From contig NZ_LPNR01000097.1 of NCBI RefSeq assembly GCF_019266065.1, positions 28,268 to 92,267 of the forward strand: a DNA stretch of 64,000 nucleotides, given 5' to 3'. A model generated the notes under the pieces. It had not been told where the DNA came from. It did not search any database and saw only the letters and a list, made by a program, of their open reading frames with translations. The stretch's first letter is position 1, and the number at the start of each line of letters is the position of its first letter. The translations under genes were made by a program, and so were the position numbers. The stretch is from Nocardia sp. MH4. Lineage in GTDB: Bacteria; Actinomycetota; Actinomycetes; Mycobacteriales; Mycobacteriaceae. Below are positions 1-6,856 of the stretch, one piece after another.

Positions 1-1
1 C

Positions 2-820
2 GTCGGCGCGGCCTCGGACGTCGCCGTGCCGGTGCTGCGCTGGCTCGAACTCGACGAATCGGTGTTCGGTTCGCCGTTCCTGGTGATGGAGAAGGTCGAC
101 GGACGCGCGCCCGCGGACAACCCGCCGTACGTCTTCTTCGGCTGGGTGTTCGACGCGACTGTGGAGGAACGCGCGCGGATCGCCGACGCGACCGTCGACG
201 TGATCGCCCGCATCCACGCCATCGACGACATCGCCCGTCGCTTCCCGCGCCTCGACGGCGAGGGTCCGGCGCTGCGCAGGCACTTCGAGGCCCAGCGCGC
301 CTGGTACCGGTGGGCGCTGACCGACGACGGCGTCGAGATCCCGCTGATCGAGCGGACCTTCGAGTGGCTCGAGGCCAACTGGCCCGCCGAGACCGGCCCC
401 GAGGTGCTGAACTGGGGCGACGCCCGCCCCGGCAACATCCTGTTCGACGGGTTCACCCCCGCCGCGGTGCTGGACTGGGAGATGGCCACGTTCGGCCCGC
501 GCGAACTCGACCTGGGCTGGGTGATCTTCATCCACCGCTTCTTCCAGGACATCGCCACCCGCTTCGATCAGCCCGGCCTGCCCGATTTCCTGCGCAAGGA
601 CGCGGTGGTCGCGAAATACGAAGAGCTGACCGGACATACGGTCCGCGATCTGGACTTCTACATCATCTACGCCGCGCTGCGGCACGCGATCGTGATGGCC
701 CGGATCAAGCGGCGGATGATCCACTTCGGTGAGGACACCGTGCCCGCCGAGCTCGACGACTACGTGATGCACCGGCTCAGCCTCGAGGCTCTGCTCGACG
801 GCACCTACGAGTGGGACTGA
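2..820 (+). CDS. phosphotransferase family (APH/choline kinase fold), 5' truncated
   Basis: The reading frame is open from the window edge, so the start lies outside; an internal GTG at 26 is only the first visible start codon. The catalytic loop reads LNWGDARPGNILF (the Brenner-type HGDxRxxN variant with N for H) and is followed by AVLDWEMATFGPRELDLGW, the metal-binding D of the aminoglycoside phosphotransferase superfamily (Pfam APH). Actinomycetes carry many such proteins of unknown substrate, often beside lipid or acyl-CoA genes, so a small-molecule kinase is likely and true aminoglycoside resistance is not implied. The next gene starts 15 bases downstream behind a GAAGGAGA ribosome site, so the two are probably co-transcribed. 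Confidence 0.85.
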   Translation, partial: VGAASDVAVPVLRWLELDESVFGSPFLVMEKVDGRAPADNPPYVFFGWVFDATVEERARIADATVDVIARIHAIDDIARRFPRLDGEGPALRRHFEAQRAWYRWALTDDGVEIPLIERTFEWLEANWPAETGPEVLNWGDARPGNILFDGFTPAAVLDWEMATFGPRELDLGWVIFIHRFFQDIATRFDQPGLPDFLRKDAVVAKYEELTGHTVRDLDFYIIYAALRHAIVMARIKRRMIHFGEDTVPAELDDYVMHRLSLEALLDGTYEWD

Positions 821-835
821 GAAGGAGACACGACC

Positions 836-1945
836 ATGAACGCGATCATGCCCGTCCCCCTGGACGAATACCCGGTCCACCAGACCCCGCTGTCGCTGGC
901 CAGGGTGGCCACCAGCGACCGCAACTTCTACGACCGCTACTACTTCAACGCCTTCGACCCCGCCGGCGACGCGATGCTGATCACCGGGTTCGGCGTCTAC
1001 CCGAACCTCGGTGTGGTCGACGCGTTCGCGACGGTGCGCCACGGTGACACCCAGCGCAGCGTGCGCTTCTCCGACGCGCTCACCTCGCGCGATCTGACCA
1101 CGGCGGTGGGCGGCTACCGGATCGAGGTGATCGAGCCGCTGCGGCAGTTGCGGGTGGTGTGCGAGCACGAGGACCTCGGCTTCGACCTCACCTGGACCGG
1201 CGCGCACCCGGCGGTGCAGGAGCAGCCGCACCTGATCCTGTCCGGCACCCGGCCGATCATCGAGGCCTCCCGGTTCGCCCAGCTGGGTTCCTGGGCGGGC
1301 ACGCTCGCCGTCGACGGGCGCGACATCACCGTCGACCCGGCGGCGTGGACCGGCAGTCGCGACCGCTCCTGGGGCATCCGGCCCTCGGGCGAGCCGGAGC
1401 CGCCAGGGCGCGCCGCGGCCGAGGGCGCGGGCGGGTTCTGGTGGTTGTACGCGCCGCTGCGCTTCGACGAGTTCGCCATCGTGGTGATCGTGCAGGAAGA
1501 GCCCGACGGCACCCGCACGCTCAACAACGCGGTCCGGATCTGGCACGACGGCCGCAAGGAACAGCTGGGCTGGCCACGGATGCACTGGACCTACGAGCCG
1601 GGCACCCGGCACCCGAAGTCGGTGCGCCTGGACATGACCACCCCCGACGGCAAGCCGCTCGAGGTCGAGATCGAGTCCCGGCCCGGTATCGCCCTGCACG
1701 TCGGCTGCGGTTACGGCCCCGACCCCGACTGGACCCACGGCCGCTGGATGGGCCGGGACTGGTCGCTGTCGAGTTCCTACGACCTCACCGACCCGGCGAT
1801 CATCGCCCGCACCCCCTACGGCGTGATCGACCACATCGGCTACGCCCGCTGCGGCGACGCCGAGGGCTGGGGCCTGTTCGAGCACGCCTCGATGGGCCGC
1901 CACGACCCCACCGGTTTCGCGGATTGGTCCTCGGTCGCCCCCTGA
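836..1945 (+). CDS. conserved actinobacterial protein of unknown function, 369 aa
   Basis: The ATG at 836 has a strong GAAGGAG ribosome site 9-16 bases upstream. The protein is soluble, without signal peptide or membrane segments, and rich in Trp, Tyr and Gly in beta-type segments (for example FGVYPNLGVVDAF and GFWWLYAPLRFDEF). That pattern suggests a two-part lipocalin-like or AttH-like beta-barrel, but I cannot identify the family with certainty. Its partner is the phosphotransferase just upstream, an arrangement I associate with mycobacterial and nocardial genomes. I propose no function beyond a joint role with that kinase-like protein. It converges on the TROVE gene, with a strong hairpin between them. 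Confidence 0.75.
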   Translation: MNAIMPVPLDEYPVHQTPLSLARVATSDRNFYDRYYFNAFDPAGDAMLITGFGVYPNLGVVDAFATVRHGDTQRSVRFSDALTSRDLTTAVGGYRIEVIEPLRQLRVVCEHEDLGFDLTWTGAHPAVQEQPHLILSGTRPIIEASRFAQLGSWAGTLAVDGRDITVDPAAWTGSRDRSWGIRPSGEPEPPGRAAAEGAGGFWWLYAPLRFDEFAIVVIVQEEPDGTRTLNNAVRIWHDGRKEQLGWPRMHWTYEPGTRHPKSVRLDMTTPDGKPLEVEIESRPGIALHVGCGYGPDPDWTHGRWMGRDWSLSSSYDLTDPAIIARTPYGVIDHIGYARCGDAEGWGLFEHASMGRHDPTGFADWSSVAP

Positions 1946-1971
1946 CGACCCGACCTCGCGAGAGGAAAGCC

Positions 1972-1999
1972 GCCGCCGCGACAACGAGGTCGCGGCGGC
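1972..1999. terminator. hairpin terminator between convergent genes
   Basis: An 11-bp perfect GC-rich stem (GCCGCCGCGAC pairing with GTCGCGGCGGC) encloses a 6-base loop, between the stops of the converging genes at 1945 and 2010. There is no T-tract, as is usual in actinobacteria. It could serve both strands. Confidence 0.6.
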
Positions 2000-2009
2000 C
2001 GGCGATTTC

Positions 2010-3608
2010 CTAGGCGGCCGTGGCGAAGTCGGCCAGCAGCGACGGCACGGCGGCGTCGAAGCCCGCGACGTCGAGCATGCCCGCGTCGTCGGGATCGGCG
2101 ATGCTGAACCTCGTCGCGGTCATGCCGACCACGACGAGCTTGGCCCGCGGGTTCACCTCGCGGCGGTAGCGGGCCAGCGCCTGGTGCGGGTGCACCGAGC
2201 CCGCCCACGTCTCGTTGTCGGTGTACACCGAGAACACGTCCACCTCGATGCCCTGCTCCAGCGCGTGCAGGATCGGCATCGAGCAGTCGGTCCCGCCGAA
2301 GGGCAGACCCGACACCGCGCGCACGGCGTCGTCGAGGCGCTGCCGCGGCGAGATGGCCAGCGGGGACAGGTTGCGTGCCCCCTGCCAGCGGGTGCCCGTC
2401 GCGGTGAACCCGACGATCTGGTGCCGCTCCTCGGTCCGGGCCGTGACCAGGGCGAGCGCGGCCGAGGCCTCGCGCGCCGAGAGCGGTAGCCCGGCGATCG
2501 GCGACGTCATCGACCCGGACACGTCCAGCGCCAGCAGGTGCCGCAGACCGGTCGGGCGCACCGTCTCGAACGCCGCGTAGAAGGCCGCGTCGAGCGCGTC
2601 CACCACCGGTGCCGACGGCGTCCAGGTACCGGCGCCACGTGCCGAACGCCCGGACGCGTAGGTGCGCAGCGCGATCAGCACCGCGACCGGGTGCACGCGT
2701 GCCTTGCGCAGCCGCTCCGGGTCGCCGAGCTGCGCGCAGATCGCCGCGGTGCGCGGACCGAGCGGAGCCAGCAGGCCGAGCCGGGTCAGGCGCGGCAGCT
2801 GACGCAGCAGCGCCGTCTGCGGAATGCCGTTGTCCAGCAACGCCTCCCACACCTCGGGCGTGTTCAGCGCGGCGTCGGGCAGCATCTCCCAGCTCAGCCG
2901 GTACTCACGGACCAGCTCGGGTACCTGCTCGACCGGTGCGGACTGCGCGCGCTGGAAACCGTCGACCAGGTCGAGGCCGTCGAGGTCCGGGGTGCGGCCA
3001 CAGATCCAGTCGAACAGCCTGCGCCGCTCGTCCTCGGTGGTCGCCGGGTGCGACAGGCGCAGCAGGTCGCGGTGCGACCAGCCTTCACGCTGCCGGTACT
3101 TCACGACCTGAAACGCCAGGTCACCGACCGGCTTGTCCAGGTACCAGTTCGCGACCGCGCGGGACAGGCCGCGACCCCAGCCGCGGAACTGCTCGGCGTA
3201 GCCGGCGAACAGGAACAGATGGGTGCCGGTGCGCGCGACCAGCGGCAGCGCCGCGAGCGCGGCCCGGCGACCGTCGACATCACCGAGCGCGGCGGCGGCC
3301 GCCAACGCGAACAGGGCCGGGTTCGGTCGCGGGGCACGCCCGCCGGTGGAGATCTCGACGATCTCACGCACCAGGTCGGCGGTGTGCTCGGCGGCGTACG
3401 CGGCGATGAACTCGGCATTGTCGGCGGTCAGCGCGGCGGCGCTGACGTAGTAGGTTCCGGATTCCGTTCCGAGGGTGAGGAATCGGCGCACCCGGGCCTG
3501 CGGGGTGATCTCGAAGACGTAGCCGCCCGCGGCGTTGACGACCTGCCGGGCATCGGCAGGACTGGTCTGCGGCGTGCTGCGACGCGAAAATCGCGACAGA
3601 ATGTTCAT
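2010..3608 (-). CDS. TROVE domain-containing protein, bacterial Ro60/Rsr
   Basis: This 532-aa protein has the bacterial Ro60 architecture. The TROVE HEAT-repeat ring spans about residues 20-345, with signature stretches FRGWGRGLSRAVANWY (141-156) and QVVKYRQREGWSHRDLLRL (167-185). A C-terminal von Willebrand A domain (about 355-530) follows, with a complete MIDAS: DVSGS at 362-366, T440 and D464. The ATG at 3608 was chosen because GGAGGGGGAAC precedes it; the frame stays open upstream but runs through the RNA genes. Ro60 proteins bind misfolded RNA ends in the ring and Y RNAs on its outer surface, and with nucleases such as PNPase take part in RNA quality control and stress survival. Two tRNA-like Y RNA candidates lie directly upstream on the same strand, the usual arrangement for bacterial Ro60 loci. 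Confidence 0.93.
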   Translation of the reverse strand: MNILSRFSRRSTPQTSPADARQVVNAAGGYVFEITPQARVRRFLTLGTESGTYYVSAAALTADNAEFIAAYAAEHTADLVREIVEISTGGRAPRPNPALFALAAAAALGDVDGRRAALAALPLVARTGTHLFLFAGYAEQFRGWGRGLSRAVANWYLDKPVGDLAFQVVKYRQREGWSHRDLLRLSHPATTEDERRRLFDWICGRTPDLDGLDLVDGFQRAQSAPVEQVPELVREYRLSWEMLPDAALNTPEVWEALLDNGIPQTALLRQLPRLTRLGLLAPLGPRTAAICAQLGDPERLRKARVHPVAVLIALRTYASGRSARGAGTWTPSAPVVDALDAAFYAAFETVRPTGLRHLLALDVSGSMTSPIAGLPLSAREASAALALVTARTEERHQIVGFTATGTRWQGARNLSPLAISPRQRLDDAVRAVSGLPFGGTDCSMPILHALEQGIEVDVFSVYTDNETWAGSVHPHQALARYRREVNPRAKLVVVGMTATRFSIADPDDAGMLDVAGFDAAVPSLLADFATAA

Positions 3609-3647
3609 TGTTCCCCCTCCGATACAGCGACCGGCGTTGCGGTTTCG

Positions 3648-3667
3648 GCCCCGGGACCCACCGGGGC
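3648..3667 (-). other. hairpin in the 5' leader of the TROVE gene
   Basis: GCCCCGG pairs with CCGGGGC around a 6-base loop, between the end of the second Y RNA and the TROVE start (ATG 40 bases further on). It could be the processing or termination element that ends the RNA, or part of the TROVE leader. There is no T-tract. Confidence 0.4.
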
Positions 3668-3684
3668 GTGTGACGATGCGCGAA

Positions 3685-3800
3685 GCGGACGGACATGGGT
3701 GTCTCGGCCGGGAAACGGAAATCGCTTTCCGCCGCAGGGCTCGAACCTGCTGGACTGTGAGTCCTCGCCAGATAACCGACCGAATCCGGTCCGTCCTGCT
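3685..3800 (-). ncRNA. yrlA: tRNA-like Y RNA (YrlA-type), copy 2, without D-arm
   Basis: Read on the minus strand, the ends pair as GGACGGAC (3789-3796) with GTCCGTCC (3687-3694), extendable past one bulged A. Inside the stem is a 22-base strand (3771-3792) identical at 20 positions to copy 1, ending GGTCGGTTATC, and a 21-base returning strand (3690-3710) identical at 17 positions. The central part holds a perfect T-arm (3734-3750, GCAGG/CCTGC around TTCGAGC). It abuts an 8-bp hairpin (3714-3733, two G-U pairs) capped by GCGA, which imitates a tRNA acceptor stem with joined strands. There is also a small GGACT-CAC-AGTCC hairpin (3752-3764). No D-arm follows the acceptor hairpin, unlike copy 1. 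The ends are inferred from pairing, not mapped. Confidence 0.72.
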
Positions 3801-3816
3801 CCTGTGCACCGCAGCC

Positions 3817-3950
3817 GCACAGCGGACGTGTGTGTCCCGACCGGAAGGCGCTCTACCGAACTGAGCTACCACCACCGCGCGGTGGTGGACGGGATTCGAA
3901 CCCGCGACATCCCCATCTGAAGGTAACCGACCGGATCCGGTCCGCCGTGC
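3817..3950 (-). ncRNA. yrlA: tRNA-like Y RNA (YrlA-type), copy 1, with T-arm and D-arm
   Basis: The termini pair over 11 bp with one G-U (GCACGGCGGAC at 3940-3950 with GTCCGCTGTGC at 3817-3827). In the middle, on the minus strand and in permuted tRNA order, come: a T-arm (3889-3905, loop TTCGAAT), an 8-bp 'acceptor' hairpin CCACCACC-GCGC-GGTGGTGG (3869-3888), the linker TA, and a D-arm GCTC-AGTTCGGTA-GAGC (3850-3866) with the conserved GG. The acceptor is closed by a loop and the anticodon side runs into the Ro-binding stem, which is the published organisation of YrlA RNAs. The 5' strand at 3922-3943 resembles the Ro60-binding strand of human hY1 as I remember it (GG-CCG-A and GUUAUC-like). 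It begins 48 bases after the cobE-like stop and may be read through from that operon. Confidence 0.8.
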
Positions 3951-3998
3951 TGCTGCTGGAGATGACGGTACGGGGCGGAGGTGATCTTGCCCAGCGAA

Positions 3999-4412
3999 TT
4001 AATCCGAGTCGCTCGCCCCCACCGTCGCGACGGCGACTACGACGCCGTCCACAACGGTTCGCCCGCACAACAGTTCGCCCCTGCCCGCGAGCAATGCCGC
4101 CGCCTCCGCGACCGAGGCCGTGCCGACGGCCCGCGCCGTCCGAGTGGAGCGAGTCGGCGTCTCGACCTCGGCCAGCTGCTCGGCGCCGAACGCGACCACC
4201 GGCACACCGAGCGCCGCCGCGGCCGCGCGGACCCCGGGATCGGCCGCGCGACGGTCGATCGTCGCCAGGCAGGTCACGGCGGCGGACCCCGCGACGACCG
4301 ATTCGACCGCACGAGTGATCTTTTCCGCGTCGGTACCAGGTCGGACGCCGAGCCCGACGATCACCGCGCCCCTGCCCGCCGTCTGCTCGATCATCGCGTC
4401 GGCGCTGTCCAT
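3999..4412 (-). CDS. cobE: cobalamin biosynthesis CobE / CbiG C-terminal domain protein
   Basis: This 137-aa single-domain protein matches the C-terminal domain of CbiG, also found alone as CobE. Features are GAVIVGLGVRPGT near the N-terminus, an Asp/Arg-rich centre ([21 protein letters not shown]) and PVVAFGAEQLAEVETPT. CobE proteins are required in aerobic B12 synthesis, although their exact chemistry is unsettled; in CbiG the domain accompanies opening of the ring-A lactone. It starts 10 bases after cobB ends, so the two are one transcription unit. A second ATG lies at 4394. Its stop is only 48 bases upstream of the first Y RNA. Confidence 0.8.
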   Translation of the reverse strand: MDSADAMIEQTAGRGAVIVGLGVRPGTDAEKITRAVESVVAGSAAVTCLATIDRRAADPGVRAAAAALGVPVVAFGAEQLAEVETPTRSTRTARAVGTASVAEAAALLAGRGELLCGRTVVDGVVVAVATVGASDSD

Positions 4413-4422
4413 CGCTTCGCCG

Positions 4423-5829
4423 TCATCGATCGAATCGACGTGCGGCAGCGACGAATCGGGTGATGGCGGCCGGGTTTCCGGCGGGGTGGGTGTGCAGGTA
4501 CGAGGCGTGGACCTGCCGGATCACCGCGCCCTCGGTGACCGAAGCCGTGGTGCGCCAGCCCCAGGCGGCGTTCTCCGGGCCGACCCGGGTGAGACGAGTG
4601 CGGTGGAATTCGTGGCCACGGACGCGGGTGCCTGCCTGCCAGAGAGTGGAGTCGTGCAGGGCGACGGCGTCGCGGTAGCCGAGGGTCAGGCGGGGGCCGA
4701 ATTCGGCGTCGGCGTCGATGACGCCGGCCATCGGATGGCCGTCGAGGGAGCGGGTGAGGTAGAGCAGGCCCGCGCATTCGGCGTGGATCGGCAGGTCGCG
4801 GGCGGCGCCTTCGGCGATCGCCGCGCGCAACTTCTCGTTGGCCGACAGGGCGCCCGCATGCTCCTCGGGAAAACCCCCGGGCAGCACCAATCCCGCTGTA
4901 CCGGAGGGGAGTTCGTCGGTCAGCGGATCGAAGACGACCACCTGGGCGCCTGCCGCGAGCAGCAGCTCGCGATGTTCGGCGTAGCCGAAGGTGAACGCCG
5001 GTCCCCCGGCCATCGCGATCAGCGGACCGCTGCCGGTGGTGCCGACGATCGCGTCGGTCGGTCCTGTCCGCGCTTCGCTGCCCGCGGTCAGTTCCCTCGC
5101 GGGGTCCCAAGCCGGACCTCGGACCGACCCGCCCGCGAGGTCGACGATCGCCGCGAGATCGATGTGGGCCGCGACGAGTTCGGTCATCGCGTCGACCGCT
5201 GCGGTGGCGGCGGTGCCGTGCTCGACCGCCGGAATCAGCCCCAGATGCCGTGAGGGAACTTCCAATTCAGCCATGCGCGGCAGCGCACCGAGGACCGGGA
5301 TGCCGACGCGATCGCACGCCGCGCGCAGCACCTGCTCATGGCGTTCGCTGCCGACCCGGTTGAGGATCACCCCGCCCAGCCGGACCGAAGAGTCGTAGGT
5401 GGCGAAGCCGTGCAGCAGCGCGGCCAGGCTCTGGGAGTGTCCGCGCGCGTCGACGACCAGCACCACCGGCGCCCCGAGCAGGCTCGCGACCTGCGCGGTG
5501 GAGCCTTCGGCGACCGCCTCGGTCCGGTTCTCGTCGATGCGACCGTCGAACAGGCCCATCACGCCTTCGACGACGGCGATATCGCAGCCGTGCGCGCCGT
5601 GCCGATACAGCGGCAGCACCCGATCCTCGCCCACCAGAACAGGATCCAGATTGCGGCCGGGCCGCCCGGCCGCGAGACCGTGATAGCCGGGGTCGATGTA
5701 ATCGGGGCCGACCTTGAACGGCGCCACCCGATGACCCGCCCGGCGCAGCGCGCCGATCAGGCCGGTGGCCAGAGTCGTCTTGCCGCTGCCGGATGCCGGG
5801 GCGGCGATCACCACGGCCGGCGCGCTCAT
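4423..5829 (-). CDS. cobB: cobyrinic acid a,c-diamide synthase
   Basis: CobB amidates carboxylates a and c of (hydrogeno)byrinic acid using glutamine and ATP. The 468-aa length fits the family. An N-terminal dethiobiotin-synthetase-like domain begins with the P-loop APASGSGKTT, and GPDYIDPGYH follows. The C-terminal class I glutamine amidotransferase domain has its nucleophile Cys352 in HAECAGLL and a histidine pair near residue 446 (LHTHPAG). It sits between cobO and the cobE-like gene on the same strand. A 151-base gap separates it from cobO, in which I see no gene and no riboswitch. Confidence 0.95.
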   Translation of the reverse strand: MSAPAVVIAAPASGSGKTTLATGLIGALRRAGHRVAPFKVGPDYIDPGYHGLAAGRPGRNLDPVLVGEDRVLPLYRHGAHGCDIAVVEGVMGLFDGRIDENRTEAVAEGSTAQVASLLGAPVVLVVDARGHSQSLAALLHGFATYDSSVRLGGVILNRVGSERHEQVLRAACDRVGIPVLGALPRMAELEVPSRHLGLIPAVEHGTAATAAVDAMTELVAAHIDLAAIVDLAGGSVRGPAWDPARELTAGSEARTGPTDAIVGTTGSGPLIAMAGGPAFTFGYAEHRELLLAAGAQVVVFDPLTDELPSGTAGLVLPGGFPEEHAGALSANEKLRAAIAEGAARDLPIHAECAGLLYLTRSLDGHPMAGVIDADAEFGPRLTLGYRDAVALHDSTLWQAGTRVRGHEFHRTRLTRVGPENAAWGWRTTASVTEGAVIRQVHASYLHTHPAGNPAAITRFVAAARRFDR

Positions 5830-5980
5830 CGCCGCACCTCGCCCGTGCCGTCACCGCACCGAGGACCGCAACCGAACCAGCTCACCGCGACGCCGCGCGG
5901 GCCGGAACCCGTGCTCGACATCGTCGCGTCGCCGGTCCGGGCGGGGGCGACGGACAGGGGCGCGTCCGTCACGGTGACGG

Positions 5981-6595
5981 TCACCATTCGATCCCGCGCT
6001 GGCCTTTGCGGCCCGCGTCCATCGGGTGCTTCACCTTGGTCATCTCGGTGACCAGATCGGCGGCGTCGATCAAGGCCTGCGGCGCGTCGCGGCCGGTGAT
6101 GACGACGTGCTGGTTACCGGGGCGGCTGGTCAGCGTCTCGACGACCTCGTCGACATCGACCCACCCCCACTTGAGCGGGTAGGTGAACTCGTCGAGTACG
6201 TAGAAGCGGTGCTGTTCGGCGGCGAGCCGTCGCGAGATCTCCTGCCAGCCCGACAGCGCGGCGGCGGCGTGATCTTCCTCGGTGCCGTGCTTGCGGGTCC
6301 ACGACCAGCCCTCGCCCATCTTGTGCCACTCGACCGCGCCACCGGCACCGGTCCGCTCGTGCACCTCACCGAGCGTGCGGAACGCGGCTTCCTCGCCGAC
6401 CTTCCACTTGGCGCTCTTGACGAACTGGAACACGGCCACGTCGAAGCCCTGGTTCCAGGCCCGCAACGCCATCCCGAAGGCGGCGGTGGACTTGCCCTTG
6501 CCCGGGCCCGTGTGGACGGCCAGCACCGGCTGGTTGCGCCGCTGCCGTGTCGTGAGGCCGTCCTCCGGCACGACTTCCGGAACACCCTTGGGCAC
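5981..6595 (-). CDS. cobO: cob(I)yrinic acid a,c-diamide adenosyltransferase
   Basis: CobO transfers the adenosyl group of ATP to the cobalt of corrinoids. This 204-aa protein starts at GTG 6595, behind AAGGAGGAG at 6601-6609, giving VPKGVPEVVPEDGL; longer in-frame extensions exist but lack such a site. It shows the P-loop HTGPGKGKSTAAFG, FVKSAKWKVGEE, and the family ending HPMDAGRKGQRGIEW. It is downstream of the chelatase-type gene (261-base gap) and upstream of cobB, the common actinobacterial order. I searched the gap for cobalamin riboswitch landmarks and saw none. Confidence 0.95.
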   Translation of the reverse strand: MPKGVPEVVPEDGLTTRQRRNQPVLAVHTGPGKGKSTAAFGMALRAWNQGFDVAVFQFVKSAKWKVGEEAAFRTLGEVHERTGAGGAVEWHKMGEGWSWTRKHGTEEDHAAAALSGWQEISRRLAAEQHRFYVLDEFTYPLKWGWVDVDEVVETLTSRPGNQHVVITGRDAPQALIDAADLVTEMTKVKHPMDAGRKGQRGIEW

Positions 6596-6856
6596 GAAGA
6601 CTCCTCCTTCTCGGCACCGACGCGCCGGTCCGCGGCCCGGGTGGACCGCACTGTCGATGGACGACCGCGCCAGTGCCTCGAGCACCCGACGGCGCACCGG
6701 TCGACCGGTCGCGCGACTGTCGCTCACCATTTCTATCAGGGCGTCCTCCGGCCGCCTGACCCTCCCACTACCGTCGGGGAACATCCTCGGCGGCGACGCG
6801 CGACCGGCCGATGCCGCCCCGTCGATCGCCCAGGTCGCCGGGTGCGGGCGCTCAGG

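Noticed and set aside
26..820. Aminoglycoside resistance gene
   Set aside because: The fold is APH-like, but the family is broad and the sequence does not match known resistance enzymes; only the family is called.
3840..3905. Ordinary tRNA gene on the minus strand
   Set aside because: T-arm comes before the D-arm and the acceptor strands are joined by a GCGC loop, so it cannot be processed into a standard tRNA; the permuted order and flanking stems fit a Y RNA.
2538..3920. Long plus-strand frame of 460 codons opposite the TROVE gene
   Set aside because: Arg/Gly-rich shadow of the minus-strand coding sequence with no ribosome site; typical of high-GC DNA.
6596..6856. Cobalamin riboswitch upstream of cobO
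   Set aside because: The B12-box and the conserved GGT/CCGC-type core elements could not be found on the minus strand; only a good ribosome site for cobO is present.
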